A DNA stretch of 64,000 nt from Herpomyces periplanetae (Eukaryota; Ascomycota; Laboulbeniomycetes; Herpomycetales; Herpomycetaceae): positions 1 to 64,000 of the forward strand of contig WMKJ01000071.1 in NCBI GenBank assembly GCA_009733715.1. The letters run 5' to 3'. Positions 22,528 through 35,247 of this stretch are shown piece after piece. Both the position numbers and the translations under genes were made by a program. Position 1 is the stretch's first letter. Every line of letters begins with the position of its first letter. Below the pieces are notes generated by a model that was not told the DNA's origin, made no database searches, and saw only the letters and a program-made list of their open reading frames with translations.

Positions 22528-23022
22528 CTAAGTTGAAGCATGTTTGGACGCTAGAAAACTTTTGATTTTACGCCACAATGTCTTTAGGTAAGAAGGTGAA
22601 AGGTGATCAGAAGGGGGAAATGAGAAGAAGGGGAGATGAGGAACGGGGGAAAAGGTAGATGATGTGGTTTGGTTTAATGAAGAAGCATGATGATTGATTA
22701 GTTGGTTAAAGTTACGCATTAAAGAGGGCAAATTTCGAAAATCCGTATCCGAGTAAACCACAGTATCATTAACAATATTAAGTGAACGTTTCATAAGGGT
22801 AATCCGGGAAAATATATTAAAAGGATGTATTAGGTAGGTGTTGGAATACAGAGCAGATGAGGTTAAAGGTTGTAGATTGCTTTGTATATTAATTAGAGAA
22901 GAGAATCTTGCCGGGCGAATATCATGGGGGGAATGAGGTGAAGGATTTTGCGCGGTAACATGGATAAAGGCAATTAAGATGGATGAAATGATGAATAGTA
23001 AATGATAGCACCAATTAATCAT
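22528..23022 (-). CDS. Small secreted or membrane-anchored protein, unknown
   Basis: 164 codons from ATG at 23022. Residues 1-24 (MINWCYHLLFIISSILIAFI) form a clear hydrophobic signal or anchor. The rest is Ser/Asn-rich with possible N-glycosylation sites (NDT, NQT) and no domain that I recognise. A GTAAGT (donor G at 23114) and a CAG ending at 23044 frame a 71-nt candidate 5'-UTR intron; CACGTG lies 354 bp upstream of the ATG. The gene sits between a zinc-finger gene and the promoter of the DOA4-like gene. It could be a species-specific secreted protein or a chance frame. Confidence 0.4.
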   Translation of the reverse strand: MINWCYHLLFIISSILIAFIHVTAQNPSPHSPHDIRPARFSSLINIQSNLQPLTSSALYSNTYLIHPFNIFSRITLMKRSLNIVNDTVVYSDTDFRNLPSLMRNFNQLINHHASSLNQTTSSTFSPVPHLPFFSFPPSDHLSPSYLKTLWRKIKSFLASKHAST

Positions 23023-23375
23023 GATTTATCGTAGATAGTAAACCTGCATGTAAAAGATAACGTATATGTTGATAAAAAAAAGGACGAATAGACATGTAAA
23101 AGGTTAAAACTTACGCATTAACTTGCCGGCCGGCCTGCATACCTACCTATACACCCATCGAACCATTTGATGAGTAAATATATACAACAAAAACCTCCCC
23201 AAGGTTGCAATGGGTAACGCAAACGTCAGCTCAGCGGCGATTGGCCAAAAGCCGTGAATCAAATGGTGAATGAGCCCCAGTATACTCCTCAACAAAACCG
23301 TTTTCCCCTTCACACAGAACTCGCCCAAAACCCAGGTCGGAGCGGCCCAACATTAATCCGATTATGTAAGAGCAT

Positions 23376-23381
23376 CACGTG
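23376..23381. promoter_or_regulatory. CACGTG box between small secreted gene and DOA4-like gene
   Basis: TCACGTGG, 354 bp upstream of the ATG at 23022 (leftward) and 400 bp upstream of the ATG at 23781 (rightward). Confidence 0.4.
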
Positions 23382-23780
23382 GGAATGGTTCGGGGAGGTT
23401 TTTGGCGACGATTTAACGATGGGGAGAAGGGGGAATGAAGGATAAGTTGAGCATTTTTTTTAATTTTTTTACTTGATAGAGTATTCGGGATTAAAAAGGG
23501 CACACGTTAATTCAGATATTGATTTTAACACAAGTTTGATGTTTGGGTGGGAAAAAAGTATTTTTATCGAATGTATTTCTATCTGACATTGTCGGGTTCT
23601 TTATTCGTTTCATTTCGCTCCCCCTCGGTATAACGTGTGGAGAAGGTTTTCAACGGGAGTAAGTGATTCTAAAAGTGTGGGTGAGTGTATGAGCATGTGT
23701 ACGTATATGTGTACGTGTGCGTATACGTGTACGTGGACGTTTTGGATGTGTAAATATTCACGGCATAGTTACAGTTGAAA

Positions 23781-26700
23781 ATGAATTCAACGGCTACCAC
23801 CTCTACCACCAAACCTACCCCGGGATTTTCACCTTCTAGTCATCCCCTCCCTCCAACTCCCCCGGCCGCGTCTGGAGTTCGTTCTACACTTCCTAGTAAC
23901 TCCGCGTCTCGTCTTTCTACTCACTATATCAATCGCTCTGGTGTATTTTCCGAAACATCAACTACCAGTTTAACCTCACACTGCCCCGCTTCACCTTCGA
24001 ATTCTCCGTCTTTACTTCACATGGACTTGCTAAAGGCAACTATTAACTCTCGCTTACTGGAAATAAATCATCAATCTAGCGTACGCTTGGTTTTATTCAT
24101 TCTTTTACTCGCATACATGCATGCATCATCTAACCGTTCCACTTTTTATTCCCACTTCTTTCCGCCTTGTTTACGCCCTTACCATTCTATCGCCAATCTA
24201 ATCATACGGCTAATACCATGCCATTTTATTAACTAGATTCTATACCTTATCAATATTGCCGAAAAACTTTTAATCGATTGTCATAATATCCTTAATTTCA
24301 AGCGACGTCCTGATCTTGCTTATGTTGAATTTGTGATCGCGTGTGATCTCGTTGTTAGCAAGATTCCATTGCACCATGATTACAGCACCCTTGAAAAAGA
24401 GGGTGGTATTGGCAATCGCAAGTATACCGATCTATTAAAGGTATGTGTGCGAGTGTATGGATAATTTTGCCCTCTTATCATTTTATTCTATTTCTTGCTG
24501 GTCTGAGATGGCCATATATTTTTCTGAATTTGTCCTCCCAACTAATATTTCCCCCTTCCTTTTTGCAGCGTATTCAAGCCGAAGAGCCTTTGTTCATGAA
24601 AATCAAGGACTCCCTCAAGGAAGTTACCAATGATTCTACCCCTCAAAAGTGCAATTGGGAATGCAACGCTAGATCGAGTTTAGTGTCTGGTGCTTGGACC
24701 GATTCTACCGTCAATGAATCTCCACAAAGCGAACGGCATTATCCACTCGACACTAGCTTTATCCAACCACAGCCCCATACAGAACAGCAACAGATACACC
24801 AATCTCCTCAAGGGAGTTCTTCTAGGCCCAACTCATCCACATTAACGTCACCTCGGCCAAAACCGCCCCCCATCCGCCCAAAGCCTATATCATTACATAG
24901 TCGACTTTTGAATGATTCCGGTGCTAAGCCAGTTTTGGAAAATTTATCGTCACTGAATCAACGGTTTGCTCGTTTACGAACGTCTAATGTATCATCGGCA
25001 TCTTCAACAGGTGGTGTATCATCGGCATTATGCTCAACCACTACAACCGAAACAGACTTATCCTCTCATTCCGGAAGTTTCTCCCGTAAAAAAGCTGCAT
25101 TTTCGGCCGCGAGATTAATCGGTGTGGGTAGCGGTGGCAACAGTGGAGTTGCCGGCACTGGCACAAGCTCAAGCCCAGGCTCTAGCTCAGGCATTGTCAC
25201 TGGCACCGGTTCAAATACGGGTACTGGTAATAATATTAGTGGTGCCCAGTCCGGAAAATCCACGACGTTATTAAGTATTAAACGGGCGAGTACACCAACT
25301 ATCTCCTCACCGGCATTATTACCGAAAGAACCGAGCCCAATTTACGTTCCAAGTCATGTTTCGCCTGGCATGAAGGGGAAGAGCTCCTTGCCTCATGTCT
25401 CGAGTCGTAATTCACTAAGTTTAGATTCATCAAAAAGTTTAGCTACATCATCCGTTACTTTATCTCATGCTACCACGACTACTACTGGCACCCCAATTGC
25501 TTCTACTACACTGTCGAGCTTAGGATCAAGTACAAGTTTAGCTACTACTGCGACTACGGCTACAGCTACGATTAACTCCGGGTCGGGATCAGGGACGATC
25601 ACTACATGTAGCGGATCTGTTAAAGATGATGGAATTGGAGAAAATTTTCCTGGAAAGCCTAAACGGAATACTACGTGGGACTCGGAATTATCAATCAACG
25701 CTAAGAAGCTTTACGATTATTTACAACTTTATACAGTTTTACTCTTGGACGTACGAAATCGCAAAAATTTCGATGAAGGTCACATATTAAGTTCATCAGT
25801 AGTGTGTATTGAACCTAGCAGTTTACGGAAGGGAATGTCAGCGGATCAAATACAAGATACACTTGTCGTATCTCCTGATATTGAGCAAACGATGTTTTCG
25901 CGGAGAAATACATATCAGCTCGTAGTTTATTATGATTCGAATACAAAATCTACGAGATTTTCCAATAAGAGTAGCGTGGGAGATTTAACAACAGCTGAGT
26001 TAAGACTTGGGATATTATTTGATTCACTGGTAGACTTTAACCATGACAAGCCTTTACAAAAAGCACCGGTTCTTCTAGAAGGGGGCATTCAGGCATGGAT
26101 AAATTTACTAGGAGTTCAAGCTTTACGATCTTCACCAAGTTATCAAGTGGATAGTAGTCCTACTAAATTATCAACTCGGATAACTTCAGTAGCGGAAACT
26201 GCAAGTTTATTGATAAAGAAGAAACGTCGAGAGTTTAATCCCCTTGATCCAGAGGAGGAAAGAAAATGGCAAGAAAGGGCACGCTCTGAAAGTATTGTGA
26301 TTCCAGTGAATGGTGGAGGGATAGCTGGGCCAGGGCCAGGACCAGGACCGGGAAATGCAAATTCAGGAGGTTCACTGGGCAGTACATCTTCTACAGCAGC
26401 ATCTATGGTTGGTTTAATGCGAATGGGAAACAGTGGAGAAGTTTCTGTGAGAGATGAATTGACAGAGGGAAATGATGATCAAGTTGGTTCGGTAGTTCAG
26501 ACGACAGAGGAATTTTTGCGACGGTTCCCTCCGGCACTGGAGATTGAAAAACAGTCTATATTGAACAGTAACAATAATGTTAATGGAAATGGAATGGGAA
26601 GTGGATTAACGGGGGATAATTCAAAGTTGAATTTATTAATTCCAGATTATCACAATAGTGTGCAACTTTCATATCAACAGCAAGCGCAGCAACAACATCA

Positions 26701-28027
26701 TATTATATCTGGACTTATGGTTCCATCACCACCATCAAGACCGCCTAGAGCAGCAAGTTCAGTAGCATATAGTGGAGTTGTAGAGAAACCGGGTAATGGA
26801 GGGAATGGAGATCTTCAAACGATATCGACAATGGATCGATCGTCATGTATAATGGCAAGACCGTTTACGAATAATTTTTCATCTCATGGAATTCGATTAC
26901 CCCGGACTGGATTAATTAATTTTGGAGTAACATGTTATATGAATTCGATAGTTCAATGTTTAAGTGGAACTTTAAGGTTATCTGCGATGTTTCGGGATCG
27001 AACTTATCGAAAGTATATTCAAAGGGACAATTGGAAAGGGTCTAAGGGATTAATTCCGGAGCATTTTGCCAATTTAATTCAGCATTTATGGAAAGGAGAT
27101 GTATCACAAGTTAAGCCTGCAACATTTCGAGGATTTTGTACAAGATTAAATTCCGAATGGGGATCGGATACTCAGCAGGATGCAAAGGAATTTTTTGACT
27201 TTCTAATTGATTATTTACACGAAGATTTAAATCAAAATTGGAATAATCCACCTCCACATGTATTGTCGGCCCAGGAAGAAGCGAAACGTGAACGGATGAG
27301 TCGGACGTTTGCTTCGAAGATTGAATGGGCACGGTACGTTAAACGAGATGAATCTTTTATCTCACATTTATTTGCAGGTCAACATTCAAGTCGTTTACGA
27401 TGTACTACGTGTCAGTGTACTAGTACAACTTATGAGCCGTATTTTTCAATATCAGTTGAAATTCCTCGTTCGGGTAGTTCGACGCTTCATGAATGTCTAC
27501 GATCGTATTGTGCGGAGGAACGACTTAGTGGGGATGAAGTTTGGTTTTGTCCGAATTGCAAAAAGCAGCGAGAAGCGACCAAACAGATTACATTGACTAG
27601 GGCACCGGAGATTTTAGTTATTCATTTGAAGAGGTTTTCAGCAGGTCATGCAGAGTCTGCTCGAAAAGTGAGAACACCAATACAATTTCCTTTGTACGGA
27701 TTAGATATTGGGGAATTTATGCTGCCTATGCCAACTGATGATGAAACTCGTCGCAATGCACAGGATCGTGGACCTCAGGATTGTACATTACCACCATCCA
27801 TGACTCCACCGTACATTTACAATGCGTATGCGGTGATTCGACACTTTGGAAATACGTTAAGTTCGGGTCATTATACGGCTTTGGTTAAGGATCCAGGGCG
27901 TGGAATTTGGCGGGAGTTTAATGATGCGAAGTATCATGATTTTGACTATGATGTTATGAATGATGTCAAGAAAATTCTCGGTGAAAGTGCTTATCTCGTA
28001 TTTTATGAGCGGGCTCCGTCTCGCTAA
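23781..28027 (+). CDS. DOA4: Doa4/USP8-type ubiquitin carboxyl-terminal hydrolase with rhodanese domain
   Basis: Cysteine protease that removes ubiquitin; Doa4 recycles ubiquitin from endosomal cargo. Exons 23781-24080, 24237-24440, 24569-28027; 1320 aa, all joins in phase 0. After a Ser/Thr/Pro-rich start, residues about 85-190 form a helical segment (LEINHQSSILYLINIAEKLL) like the USP8/Doa4 N-terminal domain. A long low-complexity stretch follows. A rhodanese domain spans about 535-681 (YTVLLLDVRNRKNFDEGHI, LLEGGIQAWINLLG) without an active-site Cys, as in USP8. The peptidase C19 domain holds the Cys box GLINFGVTCYMNSIVQCL (Cys957), zinc-type pairs CTTCQC and CPNC, and the His box SSGHYTALV (His1269). 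Most relatives read GN(T/S)CYMN; here Val replaces Asn. It could be a Ubp4/5/7-type paralogue. Confidence 0.92.
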
Positions 28028-28790
28028 TTTTGTTGCCAGACTATTCTAATGATTCTAGTGTTCGTCATGCACAGTTTGTCTTTGAGCCATCCAACCATTC
28101 TGCAAACATTACCATTTTATATTCATTGGCTACGTTTCATACTGTTTATACATCTCATTTTACAACCGGAAGTACTCTGAACGTGTCTGTGATGGTATTG
28201 TCTGACTCGTTCATCTGTCCCATACATTCTATACATTATATATACCACATTATGCCGTTTGATATGAAGCTGATTCGATTTTCCCCAAGACATATTTCAA
28301 TCTGCTAGTGATAACTGTGTAATTTGGCAAATTGTTGGAGAGTGTACTATGATGAATAGGAAGTTATGTAACAGCCGATTCTGGTGTAGCCGGATTACTT
28401 TACAAGTGAGAGCCGATACCTGATGGGCACAATTCCTTGCTATGAGAACTGGTATATGAAGCTACGTGCTAGCCTGATTTGTTTCCATCATACATATTGA
28501 GGGTATCAGGTTATTTGAGAGCGCTGAGCGCAGAACTCACAACGCTGAGCCCAGAATCCCAAACTGCGCGCCGTTCTTCGAGCGCCGCAGACCGTTGTCC
28601 ACGTGAGGGTCCCGTGACCACCCGGATTCTCACGTGACCCGTCCCTTTCAAGTTTGACGAAATTTTCCTTTTTCGCACAAGTTTCCCTTGAAGTCGATCT
28701 TGTTCGCTCGTCATCGTTAAGTTTCTTTACTTTGTTAACTTTATTTAACCTTAAAAGTCACTCTTGTATCCATTACTTGATGTTTCTGCC
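28028..28790. other. Intergenic region, DOA4-like/creC
   Basis: 3' end of the deubiquitinase gene and creC promoter. Two CACGTG boxes at 28600 and 28631. No gene seen. Confidence 0.6.
28600..28636. promoter_or_regulatory. Paired CACGTG boxes upstream of creC
   Basis: CCACGTGA at 28599-28606 and TCACGTGA at 28630-28637, 155-190 bp upstream of the creC ATG. Centres are 31 bp apart, about three helical turns. Confidence 0.5.
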
Positions 28791-31581
28791 ATGTTTTATG
28801 AGTTAAATCAATTCTGGCAGTCTTCGGCTATGGATTCATGCCCAGCTTTAATTAATCCTTTAAATCCATCCAAGTTACCTTTATCGGTTGGAGCTCGTTT
28901 AACTACATTTATCCTAACTTCTCAATCATCCACGTCAAATTCTTCTCTTAATACACAAAATCAATCTTCTTATGATACTTCATTACCCAACAAATCTTGC
29001 TTCAATCATCATGATAATTCTTTAAATCCACCTTCAGCTATTCACCCAAATCACCCAAATCCCGCTCCTAATCCTTCCACCATCGTCACCACACCCTCTA
29101 ACCCAACTACCGCTACCTCCACCACTTCCACTACCACACCAAATATTAACTCTATCCATAATATCACCACTCAATCTATTCCTTCCACCTCCCTCTCTCA
29201 AATTTCAAACTCAACTCCCATCTCGGCTACTAATCAGTCCTTACCTTCCACCACTTCTACTTGCTTGACCACTGATTTTACCCCTTCAACTTCCCTTACC
29301 ATTTCTCCTCCCTCTACTACCTCCTCTCATGCCGCCATATCTATTGCCACATCTTTAAACGTTGCTTCAACCACTTCTTCAAACTTATCATCACAGACAA
29401 ATTCAAATACCAGTGCCAACAATAACACTACCCCATCAACTACCTCTGTGAACATTAGTTCTTCAGCTAGTTCAACACCCCATGCAAATCTTTCGTCTTG
29501 TATCACATCATCTACTCCTGAAACTTCTTCTCCCTTTCACGTAGCCGCTTCTCGTCACAGTGACGCTAATACACTTGGAAATAGTACCGCTTCTACTATT
29601 CCATCACTTCTTGCTCCTTCAATTTTACCATCTGTTTCGCATTCAAATCTTATCTCATCTACCAGTGACTCTTCCATTGTTAATTCAAAAGATGCTAAAC
29701 GCCGCAAACCCAAAACAAATATTCTCAAAAACAACTCATCCTTTCTATCCAGAGCTGCTCCATCCGAATCTTACGTTAAGCGAATATCAGGTCGTGGTTT
29801 CTTGGGTATAATGGCCTTTGCCAGCTGTAATAGATCATTACAATGGCTTGACTTCTCCGATGGTAAAACTGTTAGTCAAACATGATGGATTTTTTAACGT
29901 CCCGTTCAAGTTACCCTATTCCTCTTCTACACCTCGTATGTATCGTCAATTATCATATTTCCCCTTACTTACTCACTGTCACCGTTGGTTCATACATATA
30001 AATATGAACATTCGTGTGTACATGTGTATATATGTATAGGAACAACTTACCAAATTACTCTTCACCCGTGCCCAAGTTACATGTCATGATGTTAACCACA
30101 CCACTAAATCCGAACAACATCTTGACGTTGTAATGGGTTTTTCCTCAAGTGATATAATGTGGTATGAACCAATTTCGCAAAAGTACGCCCGAATCAATAA
30201 AAATGTAAGCCTTACTTCCCTAATAATCTACCCTACCAACTTTGCTAACCAATTCCTTTCGGTTTCTTCCAGGGAATTATCCATCCTTTTCCCGTTATGG
30301 ATATTGCATGGATCCCCAATTCAGAGCATCTTTTTATCGCTGCTCATGCTGACGGTTCCATTGTAGTTTACGATAAAGAAAAAGATGATGCTGCCATGAC
30401 ACCCGAAACCCTAGAATCACAATCTTCTCGACAACGTGCTTATTCGGATTGCTGCAGTAATATTTCAAGTCCTTTTATGAACACTCCTTCATCATTGCCC
30501 TTGTCCAATAACTCTTCCTCCTTGCGAAATAGTGGAACTAGAGCTCGAGCTCGAAGATTGGCGTTACGCTTGAAAAAAAGTGTTTCTCCCCCTTCCCAAA
30601 AGAATAATCCCGTTTTAATCTGGAAAATATCAAATTCCAAGATTAAGGCTATTTCTTTCAGTCCTGATGCTCGTCACTTAGCACTTGTAACGGAAGATGG
30701 TTCATTACGCCTCATTGATTTCCTCAATGAAACTCTCCTTGACGTATTCCATTCCTTCTTCGGTGCTTTATTATGCGTAACATGGTCTCCAGATGGTCGA
30801 TACATCCTTACCGGAGGTCAAGATGATTTAATATCCATTTGGTCATTTACGGATAGATGTTTAATTGCTCGCTGTGAAGGTCACGCTAGTTGGGTAACCA
30901 GTATCGCGTGTGATTCTAATATTCACGACGGTAAAGTTTACCGCTTTGCTAGCGTTGGTGAGGATTGTAAATTATTGATGTGGGACTTTACGGCCGAAGC
31001 TATCGAGAAAAAAAGAATCGTAAGTATCAATTGTTCATTTTCCCATCTTTAATCCATTTCAAAATCCAATTCTAACTAGCTTTACTTAGGCCCTTCTTAA
31101 TAAATATTCCTCATCATTAACAACTCCCTTAAATTCTAATCCCACTACTTCTTCTGTCTCAACAGCTACCTTGTTGTCTTCTTCATCTATTCCAGATCCC
31201 GTTCAATCGTCCAATACCGATTCAGTTAATTACCCTGAATCTGCCCATGACTTGAATAGTTCTTCCGTACCATGTAAAGTGGATACAGAGCTTCCTGATC
31301 TTCCTGTCCCGTCTACTCAACCTTCGGAATTTAGTGAAACTGATCATCCTGTCGAACCCCGCGCTAACATTCCTGTCATATCTCCCACCGTAAGTAAAAG
31401 TGATGTTGATGAACATCCTATTTCCTGGGTTGGATTCGTCGAGCGATATTTAATAATATGCTGTCAAAACGGTACGTCTTAGTTTGTAATTGTTATGACA
31501 TTTTTCCACCCTAATTATCAATTAAATGTTTCCCATCTAGGTCACATTCGAACTTGGAATTGTCCAATGGAATACATTTAA
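28791..31581 (+). CDS. creC: WD40 catabolite-repression protein CreC (WDR20/DMWD family)
   Basis: WD40 cofactor of the CreB/USP46-class deubiquitinase; in Aspergillus it sets carbon catabolite repression and permease stability. Exons: 28791-29870, 30040-30204, 30273-31019, 31090-31471, 31541-31581; 804 aa. Residues 1 to about 310 are Ser/Thr/Asn-rich. The conserved part starts [20 protein letters not shown] and runs through [93 protein letters not shown] and [15 protein letters not shown]. Exon 4 is a Ser/Thr/Pro-rich insert before the last blade, which ends [13 protein letters not shown] in a 41-nt exon. The donor of intron 1 is GTTAGT; reading through it hits a stop in three codons. ATG at 28791 is the first in frame. 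Neighbour to a deubiquitinase gene of another class. Confidence 0.92.
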
Positions 31582-32579
31582 CTATCAAATGTCGCTATCT
31601 ATCACTGATCATTGAAATTTCTTTTCCGTAAACTACCCGTCAATAGTTCATTTAATTTTCATTACTCACTGTCCTGCTTTACCGTAGAGCAAACTGGTCG
31701 TGGTTGTTAGATATTCTTAAATCAATTTAATTTTCATCTTTACCAAAACCTTAGCATCGGCTCTTCTTATCGCATTTCTATTTAAACCATTTTCCCTATC
31801 GTAGTAATTTCTCGCCATTATTAAATACTTCTTTTCCTCTGTAATCTACTTGATTGGGTAACTCATTTCTTTTACTTTCCTTGGAACTCTATTAATTGTT
31901 TATCATACATCAACAAATCCCTTGATCAATTAACCTTTATCTGCACCTCTCGGTTACAATCTCCTTCTTATATTCCTTTTCCCCTCTTCCTCCATTCTAT
32001 CCCAATCAAAGTTCCTACACCAAATAACTAAAAACTTCCAAGAACCCCCCATCGACATACCATCAAATTCACCTATCCCTTCACTCGCCCACACTGTCTT
32101 ATGTCCATCTCCAACCGTTTTATCTTTTCCATCTCCCCATACACTTATCTCCATCATATTCCTCTCATCTCCAACTTTTGCGCCCGTCCGGCGTCGGGCA
32201 ATTCACGTGACTTATCGGATTATTGTTTTTAATTTACCGATCTCCTAGTTTTGACGATCAGAAAGCATTTTTGGTGTTAAAATCGCACAATCGCACACCC
32301 GCATTGGGTAATTTTGTCCGTAATTCAAGTGGATTATTGCTGAATTTAAAGTTTAGTCAATGAGACTTGTTCATATATGTATATATACTTACCCATTTAC
32401 CCGTTAAATCTCTAACTTTTCCCGATATTCCTTACTCTATCAATAGTTTACCTGTCTCACGTTAACTTGTACTTCAGGCTTGTTTGACAGTGGGTTCGTG
32501 CATTTGGGTATTCGTGTGCGCGTGTGTATACGTGTGCGTATACTAAAGTGCCCTCAACTGGAGTGGCCATTCCGACGTC
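31582..32579. other. Intergenic region, creC/arrestin
   Basis: The plus strand is pyrimidine-rich from about 31900 to 32160, followed by CACGTG at 32204. No coding region recognised. Confidence 0.6.
32204..32209. promoter_or_regulatory. CACGTG box upstream of arrestin gene
   Basis: TTCACGTGAC, 376 bp upstream of the proposed ATG at 32580. Confidence 0.4.
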
Positions 32580-35247
32580 ATGGTGCCACCGCTGTTTTCA
32601 GCGGGTTCGCGGAAAGTTGAACTTATAATACGGTAAGTTATTCGATATACTATTACTTTATGTGCTTAATGATACCGGGTAAAGTGTACGAGTGAGTTCG
32701 CGAGTAGGCATTAAATTAAGTACACTCGATCCACCCATCATACTTCCAAACCGATAAGTTAGCAAACGAGAATAATTTCGTTAGAATTTAATTCACGAGA
32801 CTACATTGGCCCTTCTAACATGGTTTTTCTTTGCTTTGTTGTGTTCTCGCATACCCTGTATCTACACTCCCGTGAGTGTTGATACAGCTCGCGTTAACCA
32901 TCTTACCGTACAACTTAGACCGGAATCTAAATTTGTCGTTTTCGAAGGCGTCGCTAGTGAAGGCGCTCCGCTTGCTTATTCACGCGGAAATGTTACGATC
33001 CGTATTCACAAGGCTACCGATATACGTCGAATACGGCTTACGCTGCGAGGCGTCGGAAAAGTAGTGTAGGTTTGGTGTGACGAATCGCTCGCCTTACGTC
33101 CCTCTTTTCGTCTCCGTGTCCCTATTTTTCTTTCATGGCTTACACACACCTCATTCCCCGTTCATAGTATGTCCAACGGTCTCTTGCGGCAAACGTGGGA
33201 AGAGAGCAAAGTTGTCCTTTTCGAAGAAACTCGCGACCTCTTTACCACTGACGACCTAGGCTCGAGCCGTACGCTCACCTTCGGCAAGGGTGAGTATACA
33301 TACGATTATGAATTTGAACTTGATCCCAAGCTACCCGAGAGTATCGAAGGCATGCATATCGGTTCAGCCGCCGAAAACAGAGGCTACTGCCAAATATTAT
33401 ACATGTTACGTGCCATCGTAGAACGACCTTTTCCCGGTAATATTACTGCTATGTGTCCATTGCGTGTTATCCGCACCTTAAGTCGTAATCCCGAAACTCA
33501 GGACTTTGAACAAATACACGAAGCCGTTTGGAATAATAAAATTAGCTACCGGATCGTCGTACCTCGTGTGTCCCACGTTTTTGGCTCTACAGTTTCCGTT
33601 AACTTTGAACTTACTCCGTTGAAAAAGGGTCTCAATATCTCCAAGGTTCGCATGGATCTCTTGGAAATGGTATTAACGCGGGTAGACGAAGGTCCTAAGC
33701 ACGATTGGACAACTGTTGTTGCTAGCGTTGAAACCGGTCCACCCCAGAATGCCGAGCGGCTTGTACCTGAGGATGGTACTGTATTGTTAGACGAGGCCCT
33801 ATGCTTTACTATACGTATGCCACTTCCACGATCTTTTAAAGAATGTCGTCAAAGCGTCGAAACTGATATCTGCGTGATTAAACATGTCCTGAAGATTGCC
33901 GTTAACATACTTAATCCCGACGGTCACACTAGTCAGCTGTCCGTTCGCGCTGGTATTCACTTATACGTTCCACCATTTCTACAAATCGAAGACAATCAAC
34001 AAACATCTCTTCCACCTTCTGTGGACTATGAAGGTGGACAAGAAGCTATTAACGATGTGGGCGGTCAAGAATCACCACCTCCTACTTACGGACAACATAT
34101 TTTAGATACATTGTACTCAGACATTGATTACGCAGGCACTTTTACTCCAATGACACGTACTGGAGGTGCCAATACACCATTCAATGCCCATTCAAGATCC
34201 AGTTCATCTGAAGCCTTATCTGGTTTGCTAAATTTTGGAATGGGACCGGCAGATCATTCACAAATGCTTCATTCAAGATTAGCAACGTTACAAGAAGACG
34301 TAGGTACTCGGGGAGCTTTAACCCAAAATCCCCAATTAAGCGAGTCGTACACGAACATTGAACAGATGAATGTATCGTTAAATACTCCACCACCGTTATC
34401 TCCCGGTGAACCAGAATGTCACCGATCACCCCCAACAGAAGTATTATCTGCCCCCAGGGGAAAAATTTTACGAACACGGTCGTACGGACCGATGAGCCCA
34501 CACTCACCAGCGCAGTCAGACGCATTAATAGGTTCAGATTCGTCTAGTCATGCAGCCATGATCCCCCGATCTTCTACATTTATGGGTTATCCTGCAACTT
34601 TGGTTCGACCACCCAATATACGTAGTAGTTCTACGTCAAGCTTATTTGGTGTAACACCTGATCGTGGAGGATCTAGTCCACAGCTATATTCATCACAATT
34701 ATTCTACGATATACACGCTTTATCTCAAACACCATCGTATAATACAGCTGTACGTTCACCCTTACCGGTAACATCACGCACTGAATTATGCGGCATGGGT
34801 TTACCCAGCTATGAAGTAGCACTACGAGAAGCACGAGAAGAAATAGGTCGCCGTGAAAGTGGTGGACGTGATAATACAATATTAACCACCAGCGCTAGTC
34901 ATAGTCATATACCTAGCGTGGGAAACATCGCGAGAGCCATTACAAGTGCAAGTACTACTGCGTTACCTCAAATAACCGTTCACGAGGGTAGTAACAATAA
35001 TGGAGAAACCAGCACCGCGGAGGAAACCTTTCGTGGTAAATCCGAACGTATAGGACGGCATAATCGAAATTCATCAAATGGATTGTTGCACATGCGTGCA
35101 TGGTCACGAAGGCCATCAACCGATTCATCTCATTCTCCATCTAGCAGTAGCGCATCCCGTAACAATTCTCGTGATGATGCTGAACCGACCATGAAAGCGT
35201 CAAAGCATAAAGATACAAAAATGTTTAAGCCTGCGCGCAAACAATGA
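32580..35247 (+). CDS. Alpha-arrestin, ubiquitin-ligase adaptor (ART family)
   Basis: ART proteins recruit the Rsp5/Nedd4 ligase to plasma-membrane transporters for endocytosis. Proposed exons 32580-32632, 32877-33065, 33168-35247; 773 aa. The second and third are firm: LTVQLRPESKFVVFEGVA, IRIHKATDIRRIRLTLRGVG, then TWEESKVVLFEETRDL and YTYDYEFELDPKLPESIEG form the N-terminal arrestin fold, and KISYRIVVPRVSHVFGSTVS, VNFELTPLKKGLNISKVRM the C-terminal one. The first exon (MVPPLFSAGSRKVELIIR) is less sure: it supplies an ATG and keeps phase, but its acceptor is CGTGAG. After about residue 370 the tail is Ser/Pro-rich, with a PPxY motif in SPPPTYGQH and a weaker LPSYEVAL. Which yeast ART it matches is not resolved; Aly, Rod1 and Art10 types are possible. 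Confidence 0.87.
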
